From: Comamonas sp. KCTC 72670
GTDB lineage: Bacteria > Myxococcota > Myxococcia > Myxococcales > Myxococcaceae
DNA length: 64,000 nucleotides
Direction of reading: 5' to 3'
NCBI GenBank assembly: GCA_014656495.1
Contig: BNCN01000006.1
Span: forward strand, 248,001-312,000
Below are positions 27,306-36,145 of this stretch, in pieces. The position numbers and the translations under genes are program-made. The notes beneath the pieces are model-generated. The model was not told the DNA's origin. It searched no databases and saw nothing but the letters and a program-made list of their open reading frames with translations. Position 1 is the stretch's first letter. Every line of letters begins with the position of its first letter.

Positions 27306-27548
27306 GTGTCCGACGTCACCAACGCCTCGCCTCCGCCGTTTGAAGCCGCGCTGGTTCGCGCCAGCGAGGAGCTCGGCTTCCCCAGCTACTACCAGTCCTG
27401 TGTGCGGCCCCTCTTGCGCAACCCGGAAGGCCGCTGGCCACGCTGCTGTGGCGGTGGGTGCGAGCCCTGCGCCCAGACGCTCATCCAGGTCGCGCTGCGG
27501 ACCCTGGAGTTGATGGGAACGCCGCGTCAGGCGCCGCTGCCGGACTGA
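27306..27548 (+). CDS. small cysteine-rich protein
   Basis: 80 residues from the GTG at 27306; the exact start is uncertain and an in-frame extension reaches 27204. The second half has a compact cysteine group, WPRCCGGGCEPCAQTL, that could bind a metal or Fe-S cluster. An upstream cysteine occurs in YYQSCVRPL. No signal peptide. It ends 15 bases before the NtrC-type regulator on the same strand, so the two are probably co-transcribed. Family not recognised. Confidence 0.6.
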   Translation: MSDVTNASPPPFEAALVRASEELGFPSYYQSCVRPLLRNPEGRWPRCCGGGCEPCAQTLIQVALRTLELMGTPRQAPLPD

Positions 27549-27563
27549 CGCGAGGCGACACGC

Positions 27564-28940
27564 ATGTCCACTCCGCACCCGTTGCTGCTCGTGGATGATG
27601 ACGCCGCCTTCCGGAAGATCTACGGCGGGCTGCTCCGGGAAGCAGGCTTCGAGGTGGTGGAAGCGGCCGACCGGCCCTCCTCCCGCGCCGCGTTCAACGC
27701 CCGCGACTTTCCCCTGGTGCTGCTCGACTTGATGCTGCCTCCGGATGGCAGTGTGTCCGTGGGGCTGGAGTCACTCGCGACGCTGCTCGCCGCGAAGCCG
27801 GGCACCAAGTTCATCGTGGTGTCCGGGGCGGGGGACACGCGGCACTCCTTGGAGGCGGTGCGGCTGGGGGCCTACGACTTCCTCACCAAGCCGGTGGACC
27901 CGGACGTCCTGCTTGTCGTCGTGCAACGGGCGCTCGCGCGGGTGTCGCTGGAGCGGCAGGTGGAGACGCTGCGCACGTCGCTTACACGCGCGGCGAGCGG
28001 CGTCTCGATGGTGGGGCAGAGCGCTTCGTTCCTCGCGGCCACGTCAATGGCGGAGCGCGTGGCGGCCAGCGACCTGCCGGTGCTCATCACCGGTGAGAAC
28101 GGCACGGGCAAGGAGCTGCTCGCGCGCACCGTCCACCTCAAGAGCCGCCGTCACGCGGGGCCCTTCGTCCCCATCAACTGCGGCGCGCTGCCGGAGTCGC
28201 TGCTGGAGAGCGCCCTGTTCGGCCATGTGAAGGGCAGCTTCACCGGCGCGACGAAGGACCACCGGGGCCTCTTCGCGGAGGCGGATGGCGGCACGCTCTT
28301 CCTGGACGAGCTGGGCGACATGACCCCGTCGCTCCAGGTGAAGGTCCTCCGCGCCCTGGAGACGGGAGACATCCTCCCGGTGGGCGCGGACCTCCCCGTC
28401 CAGGTGGACGTGCGGCTCATCTCCGCCACGCATCGAGATTTGGGCCGCATGCTCCAGGAGGGTGCCTTCCGCGAGGACCTCTACTGGCGCGTGAAGGGCG
28501 TCGAAGTCCGCCTGCCCCCGCTGCGCGAGCGCGCCGCGGACCTGCCGCTGCTCGCCAAGCACTTCCTCAACCAGTGCGCGCACCTGTGTCCGGACGGCCG
28601 GGCCCGGCTGTTGTCGGACGCGGCCGCGGAGTCCCTGCTCGCGCACGCGTGGCCGGGGAACCTGCGCGAGCTGCGCCACGAGATGCAGCGCGCCACCGTG
28701 CTGGCCGGCGAGCGGCGCGAAATCCAACCCGAGGACCTGTCCTTCACCGGCACCGAGCGCGCGCGGCCGAGCACCACGCCGGGCGCCACCACGCTGGCGC
28801 AGAAGGTGGAGGCGCTGGAGCGGCGTGAAATCGAGGACGCGCTGCGGCGCCTGAATGGCAACCGCACGCACACGGCGGAGGCGCTGGGCTTGTCGCGCCA
28901 GGGCCTGCTCAAGAAGCTGGAGCGCTTCGGGCTGACGTGA
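27564..28940 (+). CDS. NtrC-family sigma-54 response regulator
   Basis: 458 residues. The receiver domain (1-125) has acidic pair DDD at 11-13, phospho-acceptor D55 (LLDLML), VVSGAG and the KPVD lysine. The AAA+ domain (about 145-375) has Walker A GENGTGKE, Walker B LFLDELGDM and loop GHVKGSFTGA. The loop reads GSFTGA rather than GAFTGA, a variant that may change sigma-54 coupling. The C-terminal Fis-type helix-turn-helix (NRTHTAEALGLSRQGLLKKL) is complete. No partner kinase gene is adjacent. Confidence 0.92.
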   Translation: MSTPHPLLLVDDDAAFRKIYGGLLREAGFEVVEAADRPSSRAAFNARDFPLVLLDLMLPPDGSVSVGLESLATLLAAKPGTKFIVVSGAGDTRHSLEAVRLGAYDFLTKPVDPDVLLVVVQRALARVSLERQVETLRTSLTRAASGVSMVGQSASFLAATSMAERVAASDLPVLITGENGTGKELLARTVHLKSRRHAGPFVPINCGALPESLLESALFGHVKGSFTGATKDHRGLFAEADGGTLFLDELGDMTPSLQVKVLRALETGDILPVGADLPVQVDVRLISATHRDLGRMLQEGAFREDLYWRVKGVEVRLPPLRERAADLPLLAKHFLNQCAHLCPDGRARLLSDAAAESLLAHAWPGNLRELRHEMQRATVLAGERREIQPEDLSFTGTERARPSTTPGATTLAQKVEALERREIEDALRRLNGNRTHTAEALGLSRQGLLKKLERFGLT

Positions 28941-28941
28941 C

Positions 28942-29655
28942 TCAGAAGAGCCGGAGGCCCAGGCCCAGCCGCACGTTGAAGCCCAGGCGCGTGTGGCTTT
29001 CGCCGGAGCGCTCCTGGAAGGACTCCACGCCCAGCTGGCCCGCCGCGAGCACCGACAGGTTGCTGCCCAGGTACACCTCCGCGCCGCCGCCGCCGAGCGC
29101 CTGGATGCGCCGCGACTGGCCGTTGGACAGCCCGATGTCCACCGGCACGTCCACCAGCCCCAGCACGGACACCGTGTCCGCCACGCGCCAGCCCGCCACC
29201 AATCCCGGAGACACGCGCAGCATCACGCCGGAGAAGTTCCGGTCGTCCATGTACGTGGCGCCGGAGTTGAACACCACGCCCAGGCCCAACGTGGGTGCCA
29301 GCGCCAGCGAGCCCTGATCCAACACCTTGCGCCGCACCGCCAGCTCCAGGGCCGCGGACAACTGGAACCACTGGAGCCGCGCGCGGGCCTCCAGCTCGAA
29401 CCCGGAGATGCCTTGCCGGAAGCCCACGCCCAGCTCGGGCGCGCCCACGAAACCATAGAGTGCCGTCGCGCCGTCCGGCAGCGTCACCGGGGCGAGCACC
29501 GCGCCCAGCGGGTCCTCGCTCGTGCCTCGCAGGAGCGACACGTCGGTGCCCCCGTCGCGCGGCGTGGCATCGGCGGCGGGTGCCTGCGCGGCGGACTCCA
29601 GGGACACCAGCAACAACGCGGACACGAGGGGGCCAACGCAGCCTGGACGCTTCAT
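28942..29655 (-). CDS. outer-membrane beta-barrel-like protein
   Basis: 237 residues from the ATG at 29655. Signal peptide at about 1-24 (ends ESAAQA), then a short linker and alternating hydrophobic strands such as FELEARARLQWFQLSAALELA and a C-terminal strand ending in LRLF with a terminal Phe, typical of outer-membrane barrels. No specific family recognised. Its stop codon is 1 base from the stop of the convergent regulator gene. Confidence 0.6.
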   Translation of the reverse strand: MKRPGCVGPLVSALLLVSLESAAQAPAADATPRDGGTDVSLLRGTSEDPLGAVLAPVTLPDGATALYGFVGAPELGVGFRQGISGFELEARARLQWFQLSAALELAVRRKVLDQGSLALAPTLGLGVVFNSGATYMDDRNFSGVMLRVSPGLVAGWRVADTVSVLGLVDVPVDIGLSNGQSRRIQALGGGGAEVYLGSNLSVLAAGQLGVESFQERSGESHTRLGFNVRLGLGLRLF

Positions 29656-29759
29656 GGGGTCCAGCCTACCCCGCACAGCGGCCGGAAACACCCAACGATT
29701 CCAGGGGCTTGGGGCCTCCTTGCGTATCTCTCCGGCTTGGCGCGAAGATTCCGAAATTC

Positions 29760-31019
29760 ATGGCTACCGCGCTCCCGCAACCTTTCAAGTGTGTCGGATT
29801 GGACATTCCGTCCGAGCCGGTTTCGCGTCGCCGTGCGTCACGCGGCAGGACGCGGGTGTTGCTCGTGGATTCGGAGCCGGGGGGCCAGGCGGCGCTGGCC
29901 GCGGCGCTGGCGGAGGCGGGCTTCGAGGTGCTGCTGGTGGCGGGCGCCCTGGCCGCGCTGGAGGCGCTGGCGGAGGGGGGGATGGCGCCGCAGATGGTCA
30001 TCTCCGCGGTGGAGCTGCCGGACGGGGATGGCTTCAGCCTCTGCGGTCAGGTTCGCGCGGAGCCTCGGACGGCGCACCTGCCGGTGGTGTTGCTGGCCAG
30101 GCGCGAGGAGGACTTCCACCGGGACCTCGCGGGCGGCGTGGGGGCGGATGACTACCTGGCGCAGCCGGCGGACGCGCGGGACGTGGTGGCGCTCGCCCGG
30201 CTCAAGGCGGGCCGGTCCACGGGTGACGCGGCCTTCGACGCGCACACCGAACAGCTTCCGTTGACGGACGTGTCGCGTGCGCTGCTCGCGGGCGTCCGTT
30301 CGGGCCGCGTGGTGATGAGCGAGGGCCAGGGTTGGTTCGCCTTCCGGCACGGCCTGGTGGTGGACGCCGTCTTCAATGGCGAGCGGGGCAGCCTCGCCTT
30401 CCGGCGGATGCTGGGCTTCGCCCAGGGCGCGTACGCGCTGATGCTGGGCCCCGAGCTGCACAAGGGCTCGTTCTCCATGGACCGGCCCTATCTGTGTGAG
30501 ACGGTGCTCCAGGGGCTGGCGCGCTTCGACGCGCTGCGTGCGCGGGGGCTGCCGCTGGCGTCGCGGCTGACGGTGGACTTCGCGCGGTTGGCGGAGGTGC
30601 TGGCCTCCCTGCCGGAGGACGTGGGCGAGGTGGTGCGCCTCTTCGATGGTCGCCGCACGCTGCGCGCCATGCTGCTGGAGTGCCCGTTCCCGGAGGCGGT
30701 GTCCTACGAGGCGTCGACGCGGCTGTTCGCGCTGGGCGTGCTCGTGCCGGCCTGTCTCGTGGAGGAGCGCGAGCGGGCCCGCTGTGGCGCGACGGTGCCG
30801 GGGTTCTTCGAGCCCGCGCCCTCCGTGGAGGACGTGCCGGTGAAGGCGGAGGGTGCCTGCGCACCCGCACCTCGCGTGGATGGCGGCGTCGAACCGTTCA
30901 CGTTGGTGGGGGGCTCACAGCCGCCCGTCATCCTCGATTTTCCGAAGAAAACCCCAGGTGTTCCGAGCGTCGCGGGAGGGGTGGACGAGGCTGTCCGGTC
31001 CGACGACGCGGGCGTTTGA
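29760..31019 (+). CDS. pseudo-receiver / DUF4388 (PATAN) protein
   Basis: 419 residues. Residues about 30-150 align with a CheY-like receiver (RVLLVDSEP ... ISAVELPDGDGF ... GADDYLAQPAD), but the phospho-acceptor Asp is Ala (SAVELP), the conserved Lys is Gln (AQPAD) and the Asp pair is DS. It should therefore not be phosphorylated in the usual way. A PATAN/DUF4388 domain follows (LPLTDVSRALL ... GLVVDAVFNGERG), then a helical region and a disordered tail. Myxobacteria use such proteins in signalling and motility networks; the role of this one is unknown. It precedes yebC by 84 bases. Confidence 0.75.
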   Translation: MATALPQPFKCVGLDIPSEPVSRRRASRGRTRVLLVDSEPGGQAALAAALAEAGFEVLLVAGALAALEALAEGGMAPQMVISAVELPDGDGFSLCGQVRAEPRTAHLPVVLLARREEDFHRDLAGGVGADDYLAQPADARDVVALARLKAGRSTGDAAFDAHTEQLPLTDVSRALLAGVRSGRVVMSEGQGWFAFRHGLVVDAVFNGERGSLAFRRMLGFAQGAYALMLGPELHKGSFSMDRPYLCETVLQGLARFDALRARGLPLASRLTVDFARLAEVLASLPEDVGEVVRLFDGRRTLRAMLLECPFPEAVSYEASTRLFALGVLVPACLVEERERARCGATVPGFFEPAPSVEDVPVKAEGACAPAPRVDGGVEPFTLVGGSQPPVILDFPKKTPGVPSVAGGVDEAVRSDDAGV

Positions 31020-31103
31020 GGGTTTGACTCGGCGGCCCCCGGTGGGGGACAAGGCCCGGCGCGAGCGCTCCAACCGCTGAGCGCCCTTCGAGGCACACCC
31101 ACC

Positions 31104-31853
31104 ATGTCCGGTCACAATCGGTGGTCGAAGATCAAGCGCCAGAAGGCCGCGATGGGCGCGACCAAGGGCCGCCTGTACTCCAAGGTCATCAAGGAAATCA
31201 CCGTCGCCTCGCGGCTGGGCGGGGGTGAGCCCTCCGGCAATGCGCGCCTGCGCGTCGCGCTGGGCCTGGCGCGTGAAGCCAACATCCCCAAGGACACCAT
31301 CGAGCGCGCCATCAAGAAGGGCACCGGCGAGCTGGAAGGGGAGAGCTACGAGGAGGTGACGTACGAGGGGTATGGCCCCGGCGGCGTCGCCATCCTGGTG
31401 GAGTGCCTCACCGACAACCGGAACCGGACCGCGGCCGACATGCGCTCCACCTTCAACGCCTATGGGGGCAACCTGGGCGCCGAGGGCGCGGTGGCCTGGA
31501 TGTTCCAGAAGAAGGGCGTCATCAGCGTGAAGCCCGGCCCCACGGAGGACCAGTTGATGGAGCAGGCCATCGACGCGGGCGCCGAGGATGTCATCATGCT
31601 GGGCGAGGAGGGCGCCGAGGTGCGGTGTGCCGCGGCCGACCTGCACACGGTGGGCAGCCGGCTCCAGGAGGCGAATCTGCCGCTGGGGCAGCAGCGGTGG
31701 GTGTTCCTCCCGCAGAACACCGTGGCGCTGGACATGGACACCGCCAAGCGGCTCCTGAAGCTGCTGGACGCGCTCGAGGAGAACGACGACGTGCAGAACG
31801 TGCACGGGAACTACGAGATTGAAGACGCCGTGCTGGAGGCGTTGTTGCAGTAG
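31104..31853 (+). CDS. yebC: YebC/TACO1-family protein
   Basis: 249 residues, full length. The N-terminus MSGHNRWSKIKRQKAAMGATKG and the segments VTYEGYGPGGVAILVE and LTDNRNRTAADMRS are diagnostic. The family includes transcriptional regulators and translation factors that help ribosomes through difficult motifs. It is followed 24 bases later by ruvC, the common yebC-ruvC-ruvA order. Confidence 0.95.
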   Translation: MSGHNRWSKIKRQKAAMGATKGRLYSKVIKEITVASRLGGGEPSGNARLRVALGLAREANIPKDTIERAIKKGTGELEGESYEEVTYEGYGPGGVAILVECLTDNRNRTAADMRSTFNAYGGNLGAEGAVAWMFQKKGVISVKPGPTEDQLMEQAIDAGAEDVIMLGEEGAEVRCAAADLHTVGSRLQEANLPLGQQRWVFLPQNTVALDMDTAKRLLKLLDALEENDDVQNVHGNYEIEDAVLEALLQ

Positions 31854-31877
31854 CGGTGGCCTGGAACGGAGTGGAAC

Positions 31878-32453
31878 GTGCGCGTGCTTGGCGTTGACCC
31901 GGGAAGCCGGTTCATGGGCTTCGGGGTGGTGGAGGAGAAGCGGGGCCGGTTGGTGCACGTGGGCCACGGCGTCATCAAGGGCGACCCGGCGCTGCCGTTG
32001 TCGGACCGCTTGAAGGACCTGCACGGCGCGCTGACGGCGGCCCTGGCGAGCTACCGCCCGGACGCGGTGGCGGTGGAGGGCGTCTTCACCTTCCGCAACG
32101 CGCGCAGCGCGCTGGTGCTGGGGCACGCGCGGGGCGTCGCGCTGCTGGCCGCGGCGCAGGCGGGGCTGCCCGTCTTCGAGTACGCGCCGGCGAAGGTGAA
32201 GAAGTCGGTGGGCGCGGGCGGCGCGGATGGCAAGGACGCGGTGGCGCGCATGGTGCGCACGTTCCTGGACCTGGAGGCGTCCGCCCTGGAGCGCGCGGAC
32301 GCGAGTGATGCGCTGGCGGTGGCGCTGTGCCACCTCAATCATGGCCGGGCCGCGGTGCCGGCGGCGTCCGCGGCGGGCAAGAAGCGCAAGGGCGCGGCGT
32401 CGCTGCTGGCGGACCGGCTGGCGCCCGCGTACCGGCGCCCGGAGGCGAGATGA
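31878..32453 (+). CDS. ruvC: Holliday junction endonuclease RuvC
   Basis: 191 residues starting at GTG 31878. RNase H-like fold with catalytic Asp in GVDPGSRFMGFGV (D7), Glu in VAVEGVFTFRNARSA, and the C-terminal acidic pair in ERADASDALAVALCH. It cuts four-way junctions at branch points. The TGA overlaps the ruvA ATG (ATGA at 32450-32453), so the two are translationally coupled. Confidence 0.95.
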   Translation: MRVLGVDPGSRFMGFGVVEEKRGRLVHVGHGVIKGDPALPLSDRLKDLHGALTAALASYRPDAVAVEGVFTFRNARSALVLGHARGVALLAAAQAGLPVFEYAPAKVKKSVGAGGADGKDAVARMVRTFLDLEASALERADASDALAVALCHLNHGRAAVPAASAAGKKRKGAASLLADRLAPAYRRPEAR

Positions 32454-33058
32454 TTTCGCGGTTGCGCGGGACGGTGCTGGAGAAGGACCTGGAGGACGCC
32501 ACCATCGACGTGGGCGGCGTGGGCTACCGGGTGAACTTCTCCACGTTGTCGCTGGGGAAGCTGCCCATGGACGGGCAGCCGGTGGACGTGCGCGTGCGCA
32601 CCGTGGTGCGCGAGGACGCCTTCGAGCTCTTCGGCTTCCTGACGAAGGGCGAGGAAGAGGTGTTCCTGCTGCTCAACAGCGTGTCACGCGTGGGCCCCCG
32701 CCTGGCGCTGATGGTGCTGTCCGGCATGGAGGTGCCGGAGCTCGTGACGGCGCTGGCCCGGGGCGAGGTGGCCCGCCTGGCGAAGATTCACGGCGTGGGG
32801 AAGAAGACCGCCGAGCGGCTGGTGCTGGAGCTCAAGGACAAGGTGAAGACGATTCACCTGGAGGCGGTGTCGCGCGGCACGGTGGCGGCGGCGCCCGTGG
32901 GCGCGCACGCGGACCTGGTCTCCGCGCTGCTCAACCTCGGCTACAAGCAGCCCCAGGCGGAGAAGGCCGCGGACCTGGCCAGTGAACGGCTGGGCGCGGA
33001 CGCCAACTTCCAGGCGCTCTTCCGCGAGGCCCTGAAGGCCCTCCGCTCCGGCGGCTGA
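32450..33058 (+). CDS. ruvA: Holliday junction helicase subunit RuvA
   Basis: 202 residues: OB fold (MISRLRGTVLEK ... VGGVGYRV), two helix-hairpin-helix motifs (VSRVGPRLAL and IHGVGKKTAERL) and the C-terminal RuvB-binding domain (DLVSALLNLGYKQPQAEKA). It binds junction DNA and loads RuvB. ruvB is not next but about 3.1 kb further, after two unrelated genes. Confidence 0.95.
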   Translation: MISRLRGTVLEKDLEDATIDVGGVGYRVNFSTLSLGKLPMDGQPVDVRVRTVVREDAFELFGFLTKGEEEVFLLLNSVSRVGPRLALMVLSGMEVPELVTALARGEVARLAKIHGVGKKTAERLVLELKDKVKTIHLEAVSRGTVAAAPVGAHADLVSALLNLGYKQPQAEKAADLASERLGADANFQALFREALKALRSGG

Positions 33059-33125
33059 ACGCGGGGAAATCCGGTGTGACGGCGCTGTGACGGCGAAATC
33101 CAGCCGGGCCGCCGTCCCGTATTGG

Positions 33126-33174
33126 GTTCTCTCCTGTTGAGAACTTGAAGGGGTCTGGGGCTCGACGGCCCCAG
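33126..33174 (+). promoter_or_regulatory. two inverted repeats between ruvA and the ELWxxDGT gene
   Basis: GTTCTC (33126-33131) / GAGAAC (33139-33144) with a 7-base spacer, then CTGGGGC (33155-33161) / GCCCCAG (33168-33174) with a 6-base loop. The first could be an operator; the second is a stable hairpin without a T run. They lie in the 271-base gap 33059-33329, which has no other recognisable element. Confidence 0.35.
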
Positions 33175-33329
33175 TGTCACCCTGTCGGCATAAGTCGTCA
33201 TGCGTCGCGTGATGCCGGACAGCAGACGCGATTTCCTACCAGGGGCCGACGAGGGGTGTGCGGCGTGGGTGACACTTTCCAGTTCCAGCGGCGAGGGCCG
33301 GCACGGCGCCGAGGACGAGGGTTGGATTC

Positions 33330-34856
33330 ATGACGTCATGGCGTGCGGTGCCCGTATGGGCGGTGCTGGCCTGCGGGGTCTCGGTGGGGTGCGAGCCGCC
33401 GCTGGAGGGTGATGCGGGCTGGGAGGAGACACGCGTCGTTCCGGAGTCGGAGCCTCCTGTCGACGCGGTGACAGGGGGCGAAGGGGCCCTGTCTCCGTGG
33501 ATCTTCTCTCACCCGTGGGCCGTCTGCAGTGACGTGCCGGAGCGGGTGATGGACATCCGTCCCGGCCCGCTGGGCTCGCAGCCGCAGCAGCTGGCGCGGG
33601 CGGGCGAGGTGCTCGTCTTCAGCGCGGATGATGGCGTGAGCGGCCGTGAGCTGTGGGCGAGCGCGGCGGGCGCGCGGAGCACCTCACGCGTGCGGGATTT
33701 GCGGCCGGGCGCGGCGGGCTCGCAGCCGCGCGACCTGACGCGGGTGGGGCCGTGGGTCTACTTCATCGCGGACGATGGGCAGCACGGCGCGGAGCTCTGG
33801 CGCACGGACGGCTCGGCGGCGGGCACGGTGCTGGTGCGGGACATCCGGCCGGGGCCGGCCGGCTCGGCGCCCGAGTTCCTCACCGACGTGGGCGGCACGC
33901 TCTACTTCACGGCGAATGACGGGCTGTCCGGCCGCGAGCTGTGGCGCAGCGACGGCACGGAGAAGGGGACGGTGCAGGTGCATGAGTTCCTGCCCGGGCC
34001 GGGGGCGATCGCGCTGACACAGCTCACGGCGTGGGACGGAGGCCTGATGCTGGTGTCGTCCGACGCGCGAGAGACAGTGGTGTGGTGGGTGGGGCCCCGG
34101 GGCGAGCCCCGGCGCGTGTTCACCCGGGCCGGCGCCGGGGTGATTTTCGGGCTCACGGCGGCGGGCCGGCACCTCTTCTTCCTGTTGGACCCCGGCTCGG
34201 AGCAGGGGGAGCTCTGGGTGGTGCGCGACACGTCGCTGTCGGCGGAGCGGGTGCGCTCCTTCCCCGGTGATTACCCGTCGTACCTCACGCCCATGGATGA
34301 CGTGCTGTACTTCATGGCGGGCGCGGCGGACTGGTACGGCAACCCCGGCGACGCCGTGCACGGCGGCGAGCTGTGGCGCAGCGATGGCAGCGTGGCGGGG
34401 ACGCAGCTCGTCGTGGACCTCCGGCCTGGCGCCCTGGGCTCGATGCCCAAGGACCTGGTCGTCATGAACGGCGCCTTGTATTTCTCCGCGGATGACGGCG
34501 TGCACGGCCGGGAGTTGTGGCGCAGCGACGGCACGGCCGAGGGGACGGAGCTGGTGCGCGACATCGAGCCGGGGCCGGTGGGAAGCGCGCCCTCGGGACT
34601 CAAGGTCGAGGAGGGCTGGCTCTTCTTCTCCGCGGAGACGGCCGGGCACGGGCGTGAGGTCTGGTACAGCGCGGGCCGCCCCTGGGGGACGAGCCGGCTG
34701 TCGGACATCGCGCCCGGGGCGGCGTCCTCGAACCCGCTCGACTTCGTGCGCGCGGGCTGGCGGCTCTTCTTCGTCGCCTCGGATGGGGCCAGGGACCAGG
34801 AGCTGTACGCGGTGCCCTTCCGCCCCTGGTTCTTCTGCTTCAGCCTGGACTGCTGA
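33330..34856 (+). CDS. ELWxxDGT-repeat lipoprotein
   Basis: 508 residues. A signal peptide with lipobox-like VSVGC (residues 17-21) predicts a lipoprotein. The body is made of ELWxxDGT/ELWRSDG repeats, each with a D-I-R/E-PGP(A/V)GS segment and LYFxADDGxxGRELW, forming a predicted beta-propeller. At least seven repeats are visible. Such proteins are abundant in myxobacteria and are thought to act at the cell surface; ligands are unknown. It separates ruvA from ruvB. Confidence 0.85.
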   Translation: MTSWRAVPVWAVLACGVSVGCEPPLEGDAGWEETRVVPESEPPVDAVTGGEGALSPWIFSHPWAVCSDVPERVMDIRPGPLGSQPQQLARAGEVLVFSADDGVSGRELWASAAGARSTSRVRDLRPGAAGSQPRDLTRVGPWVYFIADDGQHGAELWRTDGSAAGTVLVRDIRPGPAGSAPEFLTDVGGTLYFTANDGLSGRELWRSDGTEKGTVQVHEFLPGPGAIALTQLTAWDGGLMLVSSDARETVVWWVGPRGEPRRVFTRAGAGVIFGLTAAGRHLFFLLDPGSEQGELWVVRDTSLSAERVRSFPGDYPSYLTPMDDVLYFMAGAADWYGNPGDAVHGGELWRSDGSVAGTQLVVDLRPGALGSMPKDLVVMNGALYFSADDGVHGRELWRSDGTAEGTELVRDIEPGPVGSAPSGLKVEEGWLFFSAETAGHGREVWYSAGRPWGTSRLSDIAPGAASSNPLDFVRAGWRLFFVASDGARDQELYAVPFRPWFFCFSLDC

Positions 34857-34864
34857 GCGCCGCG

Positions 34865-35944
34865 CTACGCCGCCCGCCGCGAGGCGGGCGTGGGCCGCAC
34901 GTCGCCGAAGTTGGGCGCGGGCAGGACGACGGTGGGTGACAGTCCTGGCGCCATGACGTGCGCGGTGAGCTGCGAGGACGGGTGGAAGTTGACGAACGCG
35001 CCGTCCACCGACGAGGTGCCCGCGAACAGCTTCTCCACCACCATGGAGGAGTACTGGGCCAGGGAGTCCTCGCGGGTGTTGCCGTTGAGGACCACCTCCC
35101 AGCCCATGTGCTCGGCGAAGCGGCGCACGCCGGGGATGGCGGATTGCAGCGGCGTGTAGCTCTCCGTGGCCACGCCGTTCTCACTGGTGACGAACACCTC
35201 GCGCGAGGTGGCCACCGCCAGCGACATGTTGCCCCGCGTGTGCCCCGGCGTGCTGAGGAGCGCCGCGCCCTGGCCCAGCCAGACGTCGCCGTCCAGCAAC
35301 ACCACGCGCTCGCGGGGGATGTCCGCGCCGCCGGGGACGAACCACACCGCCTGCATGGGGTGCAGGTCCATCACCACCTCCCACTCGGCGCGCTGCACCA
35401 GCAGCCGGGCCCGGGGGAAGTACGCGGGCATGCCGTCTCCGCCCAGCCAGCCCCGCAGGTCCTGGATGTGGAGGTGGTCGAAGGCGAGGTAGTCCACGTC
35501 CGCGGGCGTGAGGCCCAGCGCGGCCAGGTGGCTCTGCACGGAGCCGTGCCGCGTGGACATCACCTTGTCGGAGACGATGGCGCCGTAGCGCTCGCGCAGC
35601 GCGCGGTAGAAGGGGGCGGAGACGCCGCGCTCGTAGTCGGACGGGTTGAAGAGCAGCGTGCGCCGCGCGCCCTCGCGGTCCACGAACTGCACCACCTGCA
35701 TCCGGTTCGTCAGCATGGCGTAGGGCGCGGGTGACAGCGCGGCGCCGCTGAAGGCGAACTGGGCGGGGTAGGGGAAGGTGACGAGGTCACACGTGGCCAC
35801 CGCGGCCACCGGGCCCTCCTTCACGAAGGCTTCTCGCGCATCCAACGCCGCCCGGCGGAGCTTCTGCAGCCGGAGCCCGGGGACGGGCTCGGCGCGCGCG
35901 CCGGCGAGCGAGGGGAGGGGACGGAACGCAGGGCTCGTGTTCAT
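34865..35944 (-). CDS. metallo-beta-lactamase-fold hydrolase
   Basis: 359 residues from the ATG at 35944. Metal motif H-L-H-I-Q-D (in FDHLHIQDL), later His in [12 protein letters not shown], and a C-terminal His in FVNFHPSSQ fit a binuclear MBL-fold enzyme, with the N-terminal ~100 residues forming an added cap. No signal peptide. Substrate unknown; lactonases and glyoxalase-like enzymes are possibilities. Convergent with the ELWxxDGT gene, divergent from ruvB. Confidence 0.78.
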   Translation of the reverse strand: MNTSPAFRPLPSLAGARAEPVPGLRLQKLRRAALDAREAFVKEGPVAAVATCDLVTFPYPAQFAFSGAALSPAPYAMLTNRMQVVQFVDREGARRTLLFNPSDYERGVSAPFYRALRERYGAIVSDKVMSTRHGSVQSHLAALGLTPADVDYLAFDHLHIQDLRGWLGGDGMPAYFPRARLLVQRAEWEVVMDLHPMQAVWFVPGGADIPRERVVLLDGDVWLGQGAALLSTPGHTRGNMSLAVATSREVFVTSENGVATESYTPLQSAIPGVRRFAEHMGWEVVLNGNTREDSLAQYSSMVVEKLFAGTSSVDGAFVNFHPSSQLTAHVMAPGLSPTVVLPAPNFGDVRPTPASRRAA

Positions 35945-36145
35945 AGGGTCACCTGGGGGGAATCTCGCACACGCCGGGAGCACTTCAATCGCCTCCGGGT
36001 GACTGCGCGGCCCATGTGTTCGAAACGCGAGGGGAGACAGCCGCCTTCCCCTCCCCGTGCCCGGCTGGCTGGTGGGGCCGGTGGCTCCCGAGGTATCGCC
36101 ACCAGATGTGCGGCGACAGGCGCGCCCTTCCTGTATAGGGTCCGG

